This document shows, one piece after another, positions 33,826-41,872 of a DNA stretch of 44,609 nucleotides. The notes beneath the pieces were generated by a model that ran no database searches, was not told where the DNA came from, and saw only the letters and a list, made by a program, of their open reading frames with translations. Source of the stretch: an uncultured Lentisphaerota bacterium (GTDB lineage: Bacteria > Verrucomicrobiota > Kiritimatiellia > RFP12 > UBA1067); the NCBI GenBank assembly GCA_900320225.1, contig ONRL01000050.1, forward strand, positions 1 through 44,609. Reading direction: 5' to 3'. Numbering within the stretch: the stretch's first letter is position 1; each line of letters opens with the position of its first letter. A program made the translations under genes and the position numbers.

Positions 33826-35478
33826 ATGGACGCGTTCTTCCACTCAATACCCGCATTGCTCATCTTCCCGACGCTGGCCGCGCTGACCTGGATCCGCGGC
33901 GGAACGCAGGGCGACCTGCTCGTGCCGACAGTCCCCTGGTTGCTCACGCTCGTCTTCGAGGTGTTGATCTGCTTCCCGCAACGGCACTTCGGCGAAGACG
34001 CGGTGCAGGCGCGGCAGCGCTGCTGGAGGCGGCTGGGGCACGACCCGCTTTTCTTCCTCACGCTTCTCTTTCTGGTCGTCGTGCTCGGCATCCCGTTTTT
34101 GAACAAGGGCATGTGCCCCACGTGCGACTACGGCGCGATCCTGGCGAACCTGACGCCGTCGGAATTCGAGCAGATGCCCGCGATCCTGGACGAGAAGGCG
34201 CCGAATCCGCCCATCCCGTTCGCCCCGTTCTGCGTGAACCTCCGCCAGCATTTCGAGGTCCTGATGTGGTTTCTCCCCGCGCTTGTCGCGATGCTGGCGG
34301 CGCGGCACGCGCTGTTGCGCCACGGCAAGCGCCTTCTGGTCGAGATGCTCGTGTGGAACGCCGCCGCGCTGGCCGTGTTCGGGTTCGTGGAACGGGCCAC
34401 GGGCGCGAAGTTCGTGATGATGTGGGACCAGGCCGAGTACGACGCCTTTGTCCGCGCGATCCGCACCGCCACGGGAATCTCCTACGCACGGCCCGATCCC
34501 GATTTCTTCGCCACGTTCGGCTATCCGAACATGGGCGGCAGCTTCTTCATGCTGGCGTTCGCGCTGTCGATCGGCGTGTGGATGACGCACGTCCGCGAGG
34601 TGGAGGCCGAGCCGCGGTCCGAGAAGGTGGAGATCGCCCGGCAGCGGCTCCTCCTCCGCTTCATTCGCGCCCACTACGCGCTCGTGCCGGCCGTGCTCAA
34701 CTTCCTGGCCGTTCTCTTCACGTTCTGCCGTGCGGCCATCATCATGTCGCTGGGGCTTGCCGGCCTCGCGTTCTTCTACCACATTCTCCGGTTGCTCCTT
34801 GCACGGGCGGACCGGGCGCGCCAGGTCAAGCGCGCGGCCGTCAACTTCGTCGGCGCCGTCCTGCTGCTGGTGGTCGGCGTCGTGTTCGCGCCGGACCGAA
34901 AGGGCTTCTCCGTCTCGTCCAATTCGGCCCGCACCGTGTCCGGCGAACTGAACACGGTCACGACCTTCGGCCTGCTCGACCGCGTTACGGGCAAGAACAC
35001 GCATCATTCGCGCGTCGCCATGGAACTCGTCAAGAAGTACCCTCTTTTCGGCTGCGGCGGCTGGGGATACAAGCACCTGAGCCTCAACCTGATGGAGCCG
35101 GACGAGCTGAGGACGCCGCTCGCCATCGGCTCCGCGAACGTGCACAACGACTACTTGCAGTTCCTCTGCGAACACGGCGCCATTGGTCTGGGCTGCCTCG
35201 TCGGGATATTCTTCTGCCTCGTCGTGCCGCTCTTCCGCGACTGGGGCCGGCTCTACCGCGCGGCGCGCTTCCTGGCGCCCGAGAACGCGCCGTCCAGCCC
35301 CCGCGCCATCTACTGCTACCCGCCCGGCGCCTTCTGGATCCTGATGGGCACCTTCGCCGTCGCCTTCCACGCCGTCGCCGACGCCCCCTTGCGCTCGGGA
35401 GCGGTGCTGAGTCTTTTCTTCGTGTCCCTCGCCTGTGCGGACGGCTACATGCCGCCCCAGCTGGAGACGCGCAGATGA
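33826..35478 (+). CDS. O-antigen ligase/polymerase family membrane protein
   Basis: The 550-residue protein has about ten hydrophobic segments. It also has the large periplasmic loop typical of the Wzy_C/O-antigen ligase family, ending in SANVHNDYLQFLCEHGAIGLG, where the HNDYL His is conserved. Such proteins join or polymerise undecaprenyl-linked glycans at the outer face of the inner membrane. It follows sahH by 25 bases with only a weak ribosome binding site and overlaps the next gene by ATGA. Two extended soluble segments (near residues 95-150 and 200-290) are longer than in simple ligases. The substrate cannot be predicted. Confidence 0.8.
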   Translation: MDAFFHSIPALLIFPTLAALTWIRGGTQGDLLVPTVPWLLTLVFEVLICFPQRHFGEDAVQARQRCWRRLGHDPLFFLTLLFLVVVLGIPFLNKGMCPTCDYGAILANLTPSEFEQMPAILDEKAPNPPIPFAPFCVNLRQHFEVLMWFLPALVAMLAARHALLRHGKRLLVEMLVWNAAALAVFGFVERATGAKFVMMWDQAEYDAFVRAIRTATGISYARPDPDFFATFGYPNMGGSFFMLAFALSIGVWMTHVREVEAEPRSEKVEIARQRLLLRFIRAHYALVPAVLNFLAVLFTFCRAAIIMSLGLAGLAFFYHILRLLLARADRARQVKRAAVNFVGAVLLLVVGVVFAPDRKGFSVSSNSARTVSGELNTVTTFGLLDRVTGKNTHHSRVAMELVKKYPLFGCGGWGYKHLSLNLMEPDELRTPLAIGSANVHNDYLQFLCEHGAIGLGCLVGIFFCLVVPLFRDWGRLYRAARFLAPENAPSSPRAIYCYPPGAFWILMGTFAVAFHAVADAPLRSGAVLSLFFVSLACADGYMPPQLETRR

Positions 35479-36821
35479 ACCGTCGTTCCTTTTTCGCCGC
35501 GCTCGTGAATCCGCCGTCCTCCGCGGAGGCGGGTTCCGGCGCGATGACGGTGCGGACGGGCGGGCACGGCGAGCGGATCAGTCTGCTCGGCTACGGTGCG
35601 ATGCGCTATCCCACGGTCGACGGCAGCCACGCCAACGCCCACCGCGGCGGTTCCAACGCCCCCATCGACACGGAGCTCGTCCAGCGCCAGATCGACTACT
35701 GCATCGCCCATGGCGTCAACTACTTCGACACGTCTCCCGCCTATTGCCGGGGCGAGAGCGAGAAAGTGCTCGGCGACGCGCTGGCGAAACATCCCCGCGA
35801 CGCGTGGTTCGTGGCCACGAAGCTCTCCAACTTCAATCCCAAGACGCACTCTTTCGAGGCCTCGCGCGAAATGTATGAGACGTCGAAACGCCTGCTGCGC
35901 ACGGACCATCTCGATTTCTACCTCCTCCATTCCATCGGCGGCGGCTCCACGCAGGCGAAGGCGCTGAAGCTGTTCGACACGCGTTTCATCGACAACGGCA
36001 TGCTCGATTTCCTCCTCAAGGAACGCGCGGCCGGACGCATCCGCAACCTGGGCTTTTCCTTCCACGGCAACGAGGCCGTGTTCCGCCACGCCCTGACGCT
36101 GCACGACAAGGTCCACTGGGATTTCGTGCAGATCCAGCTCAACTGGGTGGACTGGCACCACGCCCAGGAGGTCAACGCGCGCAACGTCAACGCGGAGACG
36201 CTCTACAACCTTCTCGACGAACGCGCCATCCCCGTCGTCGTCATGGAGCCGCTGCTCGGCGGACGTCTCGCGAAGGTGAACGAACGCGTGATGCGCAAGC
36301 TCGCGCCGCTCGATCCAGCGGCCACGCCCGCACGGTGGTCGTTCCGCTTCGCGGGATCGCTCCCGCGCGTCCTCACCGTCTTGAGCGGCATGACCTACCT
36401 CGAGCACATCCAGGAGAACGTCAAGACCTATTCGCCGCTCCGTCCGCTGGAACGCCGCGAGTTCGACACGCTCGAACGCGCCGCGCGCGCCTTCCTGTCC
36501 GACGACACGATTCCCTGCACCGGGTGTGACTACTGCATGCCCTGCCCCTACGGACTCGACATACCCGGCCTGTTCCGCTTCTGGGAGGACGCCCTCGTCG
36601 CGAACCGCCTGCCCGACGATCCATCCGACCCCGCCTATGCCGCGAACCGCCGTCGTTTCCTCGTCGACTACGAGCGCACGTTCCACAAACTCCGCCGCGC
36701 CGAGCGCTGCACGGGGTGCGGACGCTGCGCGCCGCATTGCCCGCAGGCGATCGACATCCCCGCGATGATCCGCAAGGTGGACCGTTTCGTGGAAACCCTC
36801 AGGAGGAACGGCCGTGCGTAG
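35475..36821 (+). CDS. aldo/keto reductase with C-terminal 4Fe-4S clusters
   Basis: The start overlaps the previous stop as ATGA. The N-terminus (MNRRSFFAALV) looks like a short or vestigial Tat motif. The aldo/keto reductase barrel follows with its tetrad in NYFDTSPAY (Asp and Tyr), FVATKLSNF (Lys) and YLLHSIGG (His). The last 120 residues add two ferredoxin-like motifs, CTGCDYCMPCPYGLDIP and CTGCGRCAPHCPQAIDIP. Length is 448 residues. Such Fe-S aldo/keto reductases probably pass electrons between NADPH chemistry and ferredoxin-like partners. The two genes that follow encode iron-sulfur proteins, which supports a shared electron-transfer role. Confidence 0.88.
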   Translation: MNRRSFFAALVNPPSSAEAGSGAMTVRTGGHGERISLLGYGAMRYPTVDGSHANAHRGGSNAPIDTELVQRQIDYCIAHGVNYFDTSPAYCRGESEKVLGDALAKHPRDAWFVATKLSNFNPKTHSFEASREMYETSKRLLRTDHLDFYLLHSIGGGSTQAKALKLFDTRFIDNGMLDFLLKERAAGRIRNLGFSFHGNEAVFRHALTLHDKVHWDFVQIQLNWVDWHHAQEVNARNVNAETLYNLLDERAIPVVVMEPLLGGRLAKVNERVMRKLAPLDPAATPARWSFRFAGSLPRVLTVLSGMTYLEHIQENVKTYSPLRPLERREFDTLERAARAFLSDDTIPCTGCDYCMPCPYGLDIPGLFRFWEDALVANRLPDDPSDPAYAANRRRFLVDYERTFHKLRRAERCTGCGRCAPHCPQAIDIPAMIRKVDRFVETLRRNGRA

Positions 36822-37671
36822 GAACTTCTTCCGTTTTCTGTCCGGACTGCGCCTCGTGCTGGGCGTGTTCGTCCTGTTGGCGCTCACCGCCACGTTCCTC
36901 GACTTCACCGGCACGTTCGCCGGCTGGTTCCCGTGGCTGCGCGAGGTGCAGTTCATGCCGGCCGTTCTTGCCGGATCGGCATTTGCCCTCGTCTTCCTGC
37001 TTGTGGCCACGCTTCTCGTCGGTCGCGTCTACTGTTCCGTGCTCTGTCCGCTCGGCGTCTTGCAGGACCTTGTGCGCCTCGTCACGTTCGGACGCCTGCG
37101 CGACCTAAAGTCCAAGGCGAAACCCGGCGGCCCCGTGCGTTCGGCCGTCCAGGGATGGACGCGACTCGGATTCCTCTTCGCGTTCACCGGCGGCGGATTC
37201 CTCGGACTTCACTTCGCGTGGCTCGACCCATACGCAATCTACGGGCGGTTCGTGTCGTTCTGCCTCACGCCCCTCGTCAAGGCCAGCCGCCATGCGGACG
37301 CGTTTGCCGCGTGGGCGGACGGCGCGGAGGGGGGATTTGCGCGCGTGGCGGAGGTCGTGGTGCCCGCGTCCGGTTTCGCGTTGGTCGCGGCGGGCGTCGT
37401 GGCGTTCATCGCGGCACTCGCCGCGTGGCGCGGACGCGCCTGGTGCAACACGGTGTGTCCCGTGGGGACCGTCCTCGGCGCGGTCGCGAAGTTCGCCTGG
37501 TTGCGTCCGAACATCTCCGCCTCGGCGTGCGTCGGCTGCCGTGCCTGCGAACGGATCTGCCGCGCGCACTGCATCCACGTCGACGCGAAGGCGGTCGACC
37601 ACACCAAATGCGTGAGCTGCTTTGACTGTTCCGCCGTCTGTCCGAAAGGGGCCATCACATGGAAACGGTAA
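36814..37671 (+). CDS. NapH/MauN-like polyferredoxin membrane protein
   Basis: It starts with GTG at 36814, eight bases inside the preceding gene, with AGGAGG just upstream. Four or five transmembrane segments carry the NapH-type motifs YCSVLCPLG and CNTVCPVG, one in each half. Two ferredoxin motifs follow at the C-terminus, CVGCRACERICRAHC and CVSCFDCSAVCPKG. Proteins of this type take electrons from menaquinol or pass them through the inner membrane to partner ferredoxins. Length is 285 residues. No nap or nos catalytic genes are near, so the partner is more likely the ferredoxin-DUF1893 protein encoded next, which overlaps by 13 bases. Confidence 0.87.
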   Translation: MRRNFFRFLSGLRLVLGVFVLLALTATFLDFTGTFAGWFPWLREVQFMPAVLAGSAFALVFLLVATLLVGRVYCSVLCPLGVLQDLVRLVTFGRLRDLKSKAKPGGPVRSAVQGWTRLGFLFAFTGGGFLGLHFAWLDPYAIYGRFVSFCLTPLVKASRHADAFAAWADGAEGGFARVAEVVVPASGFALVAAGVVAFIAALAAWRGRAWCNTVCPVGTVLGAVAKFAWLRPNISASACVGCRACERICRAHCIHVDAKAVDHTKCVSCFDCSAVCPKGAITWKR

Positions 37672-38747
37672 CCCGTCGCGGATTTCTCGTCGCCGCGGGC
37701 TCGGGCGCCGTGCTCGGCGCCGTGCCCAAAAAGGACGCGGACGACAAACTCACGGACGGCGGCATCGCCGACGTCACACCGCCCGGCGCCGTGGCGCGCG
37801 AGACGCGCGTCGTGCCGCCGGGCGCCGGCGGCCACCGCAACTTCTCCACGCGCTGCGTGGGGTGCCAGCTCTGCGTGGACGCATGCCCGAACAATGTGCT
37901 GCGTCCGTCGAAAGACCCAAGGCACCTCTTCCAGCCGGAGATGGGCTTTGAACACGGCTATTGCCGTCCCGAATGCGCCAAATGCGGCGAGGTGTGTCCG
38001 GCTGGCGCCATCCGGCGCGTCACACCGGCGGAGAAGAAGACGATCCATGTCGGGCAGGCCGTGTGGCATTCCGACCGTTGCATTGCCGCCGAGGAGGGCG
38101 TGAACTGTTCGGCGTGCGAGGCGCACTGCCCGGTGCGGGCCATCGTGCGCGTGCCGATGAACGAGAAAGACGAGAAATCGCCCAAAATCCCGGTCGTCGA
38201 CAAGGAACTCTGCATTGGATGCGGCGCCTGCGAGCATCTCTGCCCCGCGCGTCCGCTGCCGGCCATGACCGTGGAGGGATTGGAACGGCACCGCGAGGTG
38301 CGGCCGATGTCCGAAGCGGACGTGCTGGCCGAGGCGGCGCGTCTCATCCGCGAAGGCCGCGCGGGCGCCGTGCTCGTGAAGGATGGCGTGATCGTGGCCG
38401 TCGAGCCGAACGGTCCGGGCGTGAAGCCGCTCCTGCGTCTCCATGATCTCCGCGCGGACGTTCTGAAGGGCGCCTGGGTGGTCGACAAGGTGGTGGGCCG
38501 CGCCGCGGCGGCCATCGCCCTCGACGGAGGCGCCGCGCGCGTGCACGGCCTCCTCATGAGCGAGGCGGCGAAGGCGCTCCTGGGCGAGCACGGCGTACCC
38601 GCTTCCGCCGATGAGACGGTGCCACAGATCCTCAACCGCAATCGCGACGGCCTGTGTCCGCTGGAGGACGCCGTCAAGGGGCAGGACGTCCCCGCGAAGA
38701 TGGTCAAGGCAATCCGTTCACGCATCAAGAAGCTCATGTCAAAATGA
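37659..38747 (+). CDS. Tat-exported 4Fe-4S ferredoxin fused to a DUF1893 domain
   Basis: The Tat signal is VTRRGFLVAAGSGAVLGAV. Four cysteine clusters follow: C66/69/72/76, C102/106/109/113, C141/150/153/157 and C185/188/191/195, a NapG-like polyferredoxin. From about residue 219 to 341 comes a domain matching the DUF1893 pattern: AVLVKDGVIV, GVKPLL, GAWVVDKVVGRAAA and NRNRDGLCPLE. DUF1893 has a cytidine-deaminase-like fold in a solved relative but no known function. Its export as part of a ferredoxin is unusual. The gene overlaps both neighbours and probably forms an electron-transfer unit with the NapH-like protein and the Fe-S aldo/keto reductase. Confidence 0.85.
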   Translation: METVTRRGFLVAAGSGAVLGAVPKKDADDKLTDGGIADVTPPGAVARETRVVPPGAGGHRNFSTRCVGCQLCVDACPNNVLRPSKDPRHLFQPEMGFEHGYCRPECAKCGEVCPAGAIRRVTPAEKKTIHVGQAVWHSDRCIAAEEGVNCSACEAHCPVRAIVRVPMNEKDEKSPKIPVVDKELCIGCGACEHLCPARPLPAMTVEGLERHREVRPMSEADVLAEAARLIREGRAGAVLVKDGVIVAVEPNGPGVKPLLRLHDLRADVLKGAWVVDKVVGRAAAAIALDGGAARVHGLLMSEAAKALLGEHGVPASADETVPQILNRNRDGLCPLEDAVKGQDVPAKMVKAIRSRIKKLMSK

Positions 38748-39826
38748 ACTACGAACAACCCAGGTTCCCGCATCCTCGTCCTCAACCGCCGGCTCAGCCT
38801 CCGCAACGGGCCGACGCGGGTGCCGACCCCGCTGCGGCCATCGCCGCGCGTACGGCCGCCGTCGCGCGGAACCGGCAGAAGTCCGAGCGCGCCGCGCTCA
38901 TACACGACATGCTGCGCATCGTCTGCGTGGCCGTGCTCATCGGCGGCGTCTGCCTGTATGCGTACCTGAAGCACCGGCAGAACATGGCAGAGGAACGGCA
39001 ACGCGCCGAACAGGCCCGCGAGGAACGGGTCGCCCGCGAAAAGGCCCGCGAGGCGGACGCGGCGCGCCGGAAGCAGGAACAGGACGCCCTGAAGGCCGCT
39101 GCCGCGGAGGAACGCGCGCGCAAAGACAAACTTCGCGAGGAGGCGGCGCGGAAAGCCGAGGCGGCGCGAGCCAAAAACGCCAACGTCGACCGCTGCCGGG
39201 CCGCACGGGAGCGGTTCCGCGGCACGGCGCTCGACTTGATCTCGGCGGCTCCGGAATCGGACATTCCCGCGAAAGTCGCGACGGAGACCTGGTTCTCGTG
39301 CATCGTGCCGGGCAGTCAGCGCAACTTGACGCTCTATGAAATCCAGGCTTTGCCGGGCCGTGAAATCCACGTCACGTTGCTGGGTGCCGATGGCCAGGTG
39401 GAGGAAATCCCGCTTGACGAGTTCAACCGTCGCGTGTCAAAGAGTCCCTATCTTCTGGCCAAGGGGGCCCGGTGCTATTACCGCTCCGCCGTGAAGGGCG
39501 TTTGGAAGCTGGATGTTCCCGTTCCGGACGAAGGAGAGCGGATCGACCCTTCGCTTGAGGACTTCCGCGACCTCTATGCGTTCGTCCGGCAGCAGTGCAG
39601 CAAGACGGCGTCGGTTTCTTACGAAGTTTTTTTCCGCGATGTCGGCGGTGCCGAGACGCGCGTGCGCGTGGTGCCGTTCGGAGAGGTCGTGCGGCGCAAG
39701 GATGTCGTGGAGGGCCTCAAGGCCGCAGGGGGGGCGCACGCCTCGCGCATGTCCAACGCGGCCGCCTTGAAGGCGCGCCTGAACGAGGGGCGCCTCGTCA
39801 TCCGGCGGAAAGGCGGTGCCCGGTGA
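38744..39826 (+). CDS. single-pass membrane protein with coiled coil, unknown function
   Basis: The ATG at 38744 overlaps the previous stop (ATGA); there is no clear ribosome binding site, so translation is probably coupled. The layout is a Pro-rich cytoplasmic N-terminus (~1-45), one membrane helix (~52-71, MLRIVCVAVLIGGVCLYAYL), a charged Glu/Arg/Ala coiled coil (~72-150), and a C-terminal soluble region (~155-360) containing two similar strands-rich parts. No family was recognised. The stop overlaps the start of the PilT-like ATPase (GTGA), so a role at the envelope together with type IV pili or another PilT-driven machine is possible, but this is inference from position only. Confidence 0.7.
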   Translation: MNYEQPRFPHPRPQPPAQPPQRADAGADPAAAIAARTAAVARNRQKSERAALIHDMLRIVCVAVLIGGVCLYAYLKHRQNMAEERQRAEQAREERVAREKAREADAARRKQEQDALKAAAAEERARKDKLREEAARKAEAARAKNANVDRCRAARERFRGTALDLISAAPESDIPAKVATETWFSCIVPGSQRNLTLYEIQALPGREIHVTLLGADGQVEEIPLDEFNRRVSKSPYLLAKGARCYYRSAVKGVWKLDVPVPDEGERIDPSLEDFRDLYAFVRQQCSKTASVSYEVFFRDVGGAETRVRVVPFGEVVRRKDVVEGLKAAGGAHASRMSNAAALKARLNEGRLVIRRKGGAR

Positions 39827-40932
39827 TCGCCATCCTCGACAGCCTCTTCGAGCATTGCGCGGAACTGGGCGCAAGCGACATCCATCTGTCGGTGGACGAA
39901 CCGCCGCGTTTCCGCGTCCAGGGACGGCTCGCGCCGCGTCCGGAGTTCGCGGTATTCGACGCGCGCACGGTCGATGACATCGCGATGGAACTGGGGCTCT
40001 ACACGCTGCCGCTGGGATGTCCGGACGGCACGGAACTCGTGCGCAAGACGCTCGTGCGCGACGGGTCGATCGACGGCGCCGTGACGGCAGCCGACGGCAG
40101 CCGGTACAGGTTCAACCTCTTTCGCCAGCAAGGCCGCACGTCCGTGGCGCTCCGTCGGCTTGATTCCGAATTCCGCTCTTTGCCCGAGCTCGGCCTTCCG
40201 CCGCAAATCGCCGATTTCTGCCAGGAACGCGACGGGCTCGTGATCGTGACCGGTCCGACCGGCAGCGGGAAGTCCACCACGCTCGCCACGCTCATCGACT
40301 GCATCAACACGACCCGCGAGGGATTCGTCGTGACGATCGAGGATCCCATCGAGTTCGAACACGTGTCGCGCCGCTCGCTCATCAACCAGCGCCAGGTCGG
40401 ACGCGACGCGCGCAGTTTCAACGACGCCCTCGTGGAGGCGATGCGGCAGGACCCCGACGTGATTCTCGTGGGCGAGATCCGCGATACGGAGACCGTGCGC
40501 ACCGCGCTGCGCGCCGCCGAGACGGGGCATCTGGTCTTCACCACGCTCCACGCGGGCGACTGCGCCGGTGCCATCGAACGCATCGTCTCGGTTTTTCCCG
40601 CCGACGAACAGAATTCCGTGCGCCACCAGCTGGCGATGGTGTTGCGGGGCATCGTGGCGCAGCACCTCCCGGCTTCCGCCGACGGCACGTGCCGCCACGT
40701 GGTTGCCGAGGTGCTGGTCAACACGACGGGCGTCTCGAACCTGATCGCGACCGGACGCACGGCCCAGATCCCCTCTGCAATCGAGACGGGCGCAAACGTG
40801 GGCATGCGTTCGCTTGAGGAGTCGCTCGCCGAATTGCTCCGGGCCGGCGCCATCGACGAACGCACCGCGTTCCTGCTCACCCGCAATCCCGAGACGCTCC
40901 AGCGTCGCCTTTACGGCGACGACGCGTCATAA
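39823..40932 (+). CDS. PilT-type twitching/retraction ATPase
   Basis: It starts with GTG at 39823, overlapping the preceding stop. The 369-residue length is normal for PilT/PilU. Key motifs are the N-terminal ASDIHLSVDEPPRFRVQG, Walker A GPTGSGKST, the Asp box FVVTIEDPIEFEH, Walker B DPDVILVGEIRDTET and the His box TGHLVFTTLHAGD. PilT hexamers power retraction of type IV pili at the inner membrane. No pilin or assembly genes are visible in this window. The last residues do not match the AIRNLIREGK-like end of well-known PilT proteins closely, so PilU or a PilT paralogue is possible. Confidence 0.9.
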   Translation: MIAILDSLFEHCAELGASDIHLSVDEPPRFRVQGRLAPRPEFAVFDARTVDDIAMELGLYTLPLGCPDGTELVRKTLVRDGSIDGAVTAADGSRYRFNLFRQQGRTSVALRRLDSEFRSLPELGLPPQIADFCQERDGLVIVTGPTGSGKSTTLATLIDCINTTREGFVVTIEDPIEFEHVSRRSLINQRQVGRDARSFNDALVEAMRQDPDVILVGEIRDTETVRTALRAAETGHLVFTTLHAGDCAGAIERIVSVFPADEQNSVRHQLAMVLRGIVAQHLPASADGTCRHVVAEVLVNTTGVSNLIATGRTAQIPSAIETGANVGMRSLEESLAELLRAGAIDERTAFLLTRNPETLQRRLYGDDAS

Positions 40933-40959
40933 GCTTCCAGAAAGGACGAAGAAAGACAG

Positions 40960-41868
40960 ATGAAACAGGCGTATGTGAACGGCGAACCCATCCCCCGCGA
41001 GGCGATTCAATTCGAGTTGGACCGGTTGGTGAAGTTCTATGTGTCGCACGGCATGAGCCATGAGGAGATCAAGAAGAACCTCGAGAAACTCATGGAGCGC
41101 GCGCAGGAGCAGGCGATTGGAGCCAAGTTGCTTCTTGCGCGCGCGGAACAGCTTGACCTGCCCGTGGATGAGAAGGCCGTGGACGCGCAGGTGGCGAACG
41201 TGATCCGCCAGCTCGGCGGACGCGAGAACTACCTCAAGGCGCTCGCGCAGCAGAAGATGGGCGAGGACGATTTCCGGAAGGAGCTCGCGAAGGGCTGCCG
41301 CGTGGACGCGCTCGTGCAGCAGGCGTGCAGCGGCGTGCCGGAGCCAACCGAGGAGGAGGTGGCGGCGTACTATGAGGCGAACCGCGAGGCGTTCGTCACT
41401 TCCCCGCAGGTGCTGGCGCAGCACATCCTCGTGAAGACCGAGGGGCTGGACGCCGCGGACAAAGTGCAGGCGCTCGACAAAATCAAGGCCCTTCGCGCGC
41501 GCGTGCTCGCGGCCGGTCACGGCAACCCCGGCGAGACCGGCCAGGCGTTCACCAGGGCCGCGCAGGAGCACAGCGATTGCCCCAGCGCGCAGAACGGCGG
41601 CTCGCTCGGCTGGTTCGGTCGCGGCATGATGGTGCCGGAGTTCGACCATGCGGCTTTCTCGATGAAATGCGGCGAGGTGTCCGACGTGATCGAGACGCAG
41701 TTCGGCTACCACATCATCCTCAAGACGGACGAGAAGCCGGGCGGGCAGCAGACGCTCGTGGACGTGGCCGACATGATCCGCGACCGCTTGCGCCATGAGG
41801 CGCGTGGCCGCGCCACGGAGGCGTTCGTGGCCGAGTTGCGCGAAAAGGCGAAAATCGAATACCGTTGA
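40960..41868 (+). CDS. parvulin-type peptidyl-prolyl isomerase
   Basis: GAAAGGA precedes the ATG. Residues ~1-140 form a SurA-N-like helical region (MSHEEIKKNLEKLMERAQEQ). Residues ~145-260 form a rotamase domain with VLAQHILVKTE, GGSLGWFGRGMMVPEFDHAA and FGYHIILKTDE. Parvulins catalyse cis-trans isomerisation of prolyl bonds and help proteins fold. Unlike PrsA or SurA, the protein has no signal peptide or membrane anchor at this start, so it may act in the cytoplasm or the true start may be missed. Length is 302 residues. It sits between pilT and a Tat-exported phosphoesterase. Confidence 0.9.
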   Translation: MKQAYVNGEPIPREAIQFELDRLVKFYVSHGMSHEEIKKNLEKLMERAQEQAIGAKLLLARAEQLDLPVDEKAVDAQVANVIRQLGGRENYLKALAQQKMGEDDFRKELAKGCRVDALVQQACSGVPEPTEEEVAAYYEANREAFVTSPQVLAQHILVKTEGLDAADKVQALDKIKALRARVLAAGHGNPGETGQAFTRAAQEHSDCPSAQNGGSLGWFGRGMMVPEFDHAAFSMKCGEVSDVIETQFGYHIILKTDEKPGGQQTLVDVADMIRDRLRHEARGRATEAFVAELREKAKIEYR

Positions 41869-41872
41869 CGAC

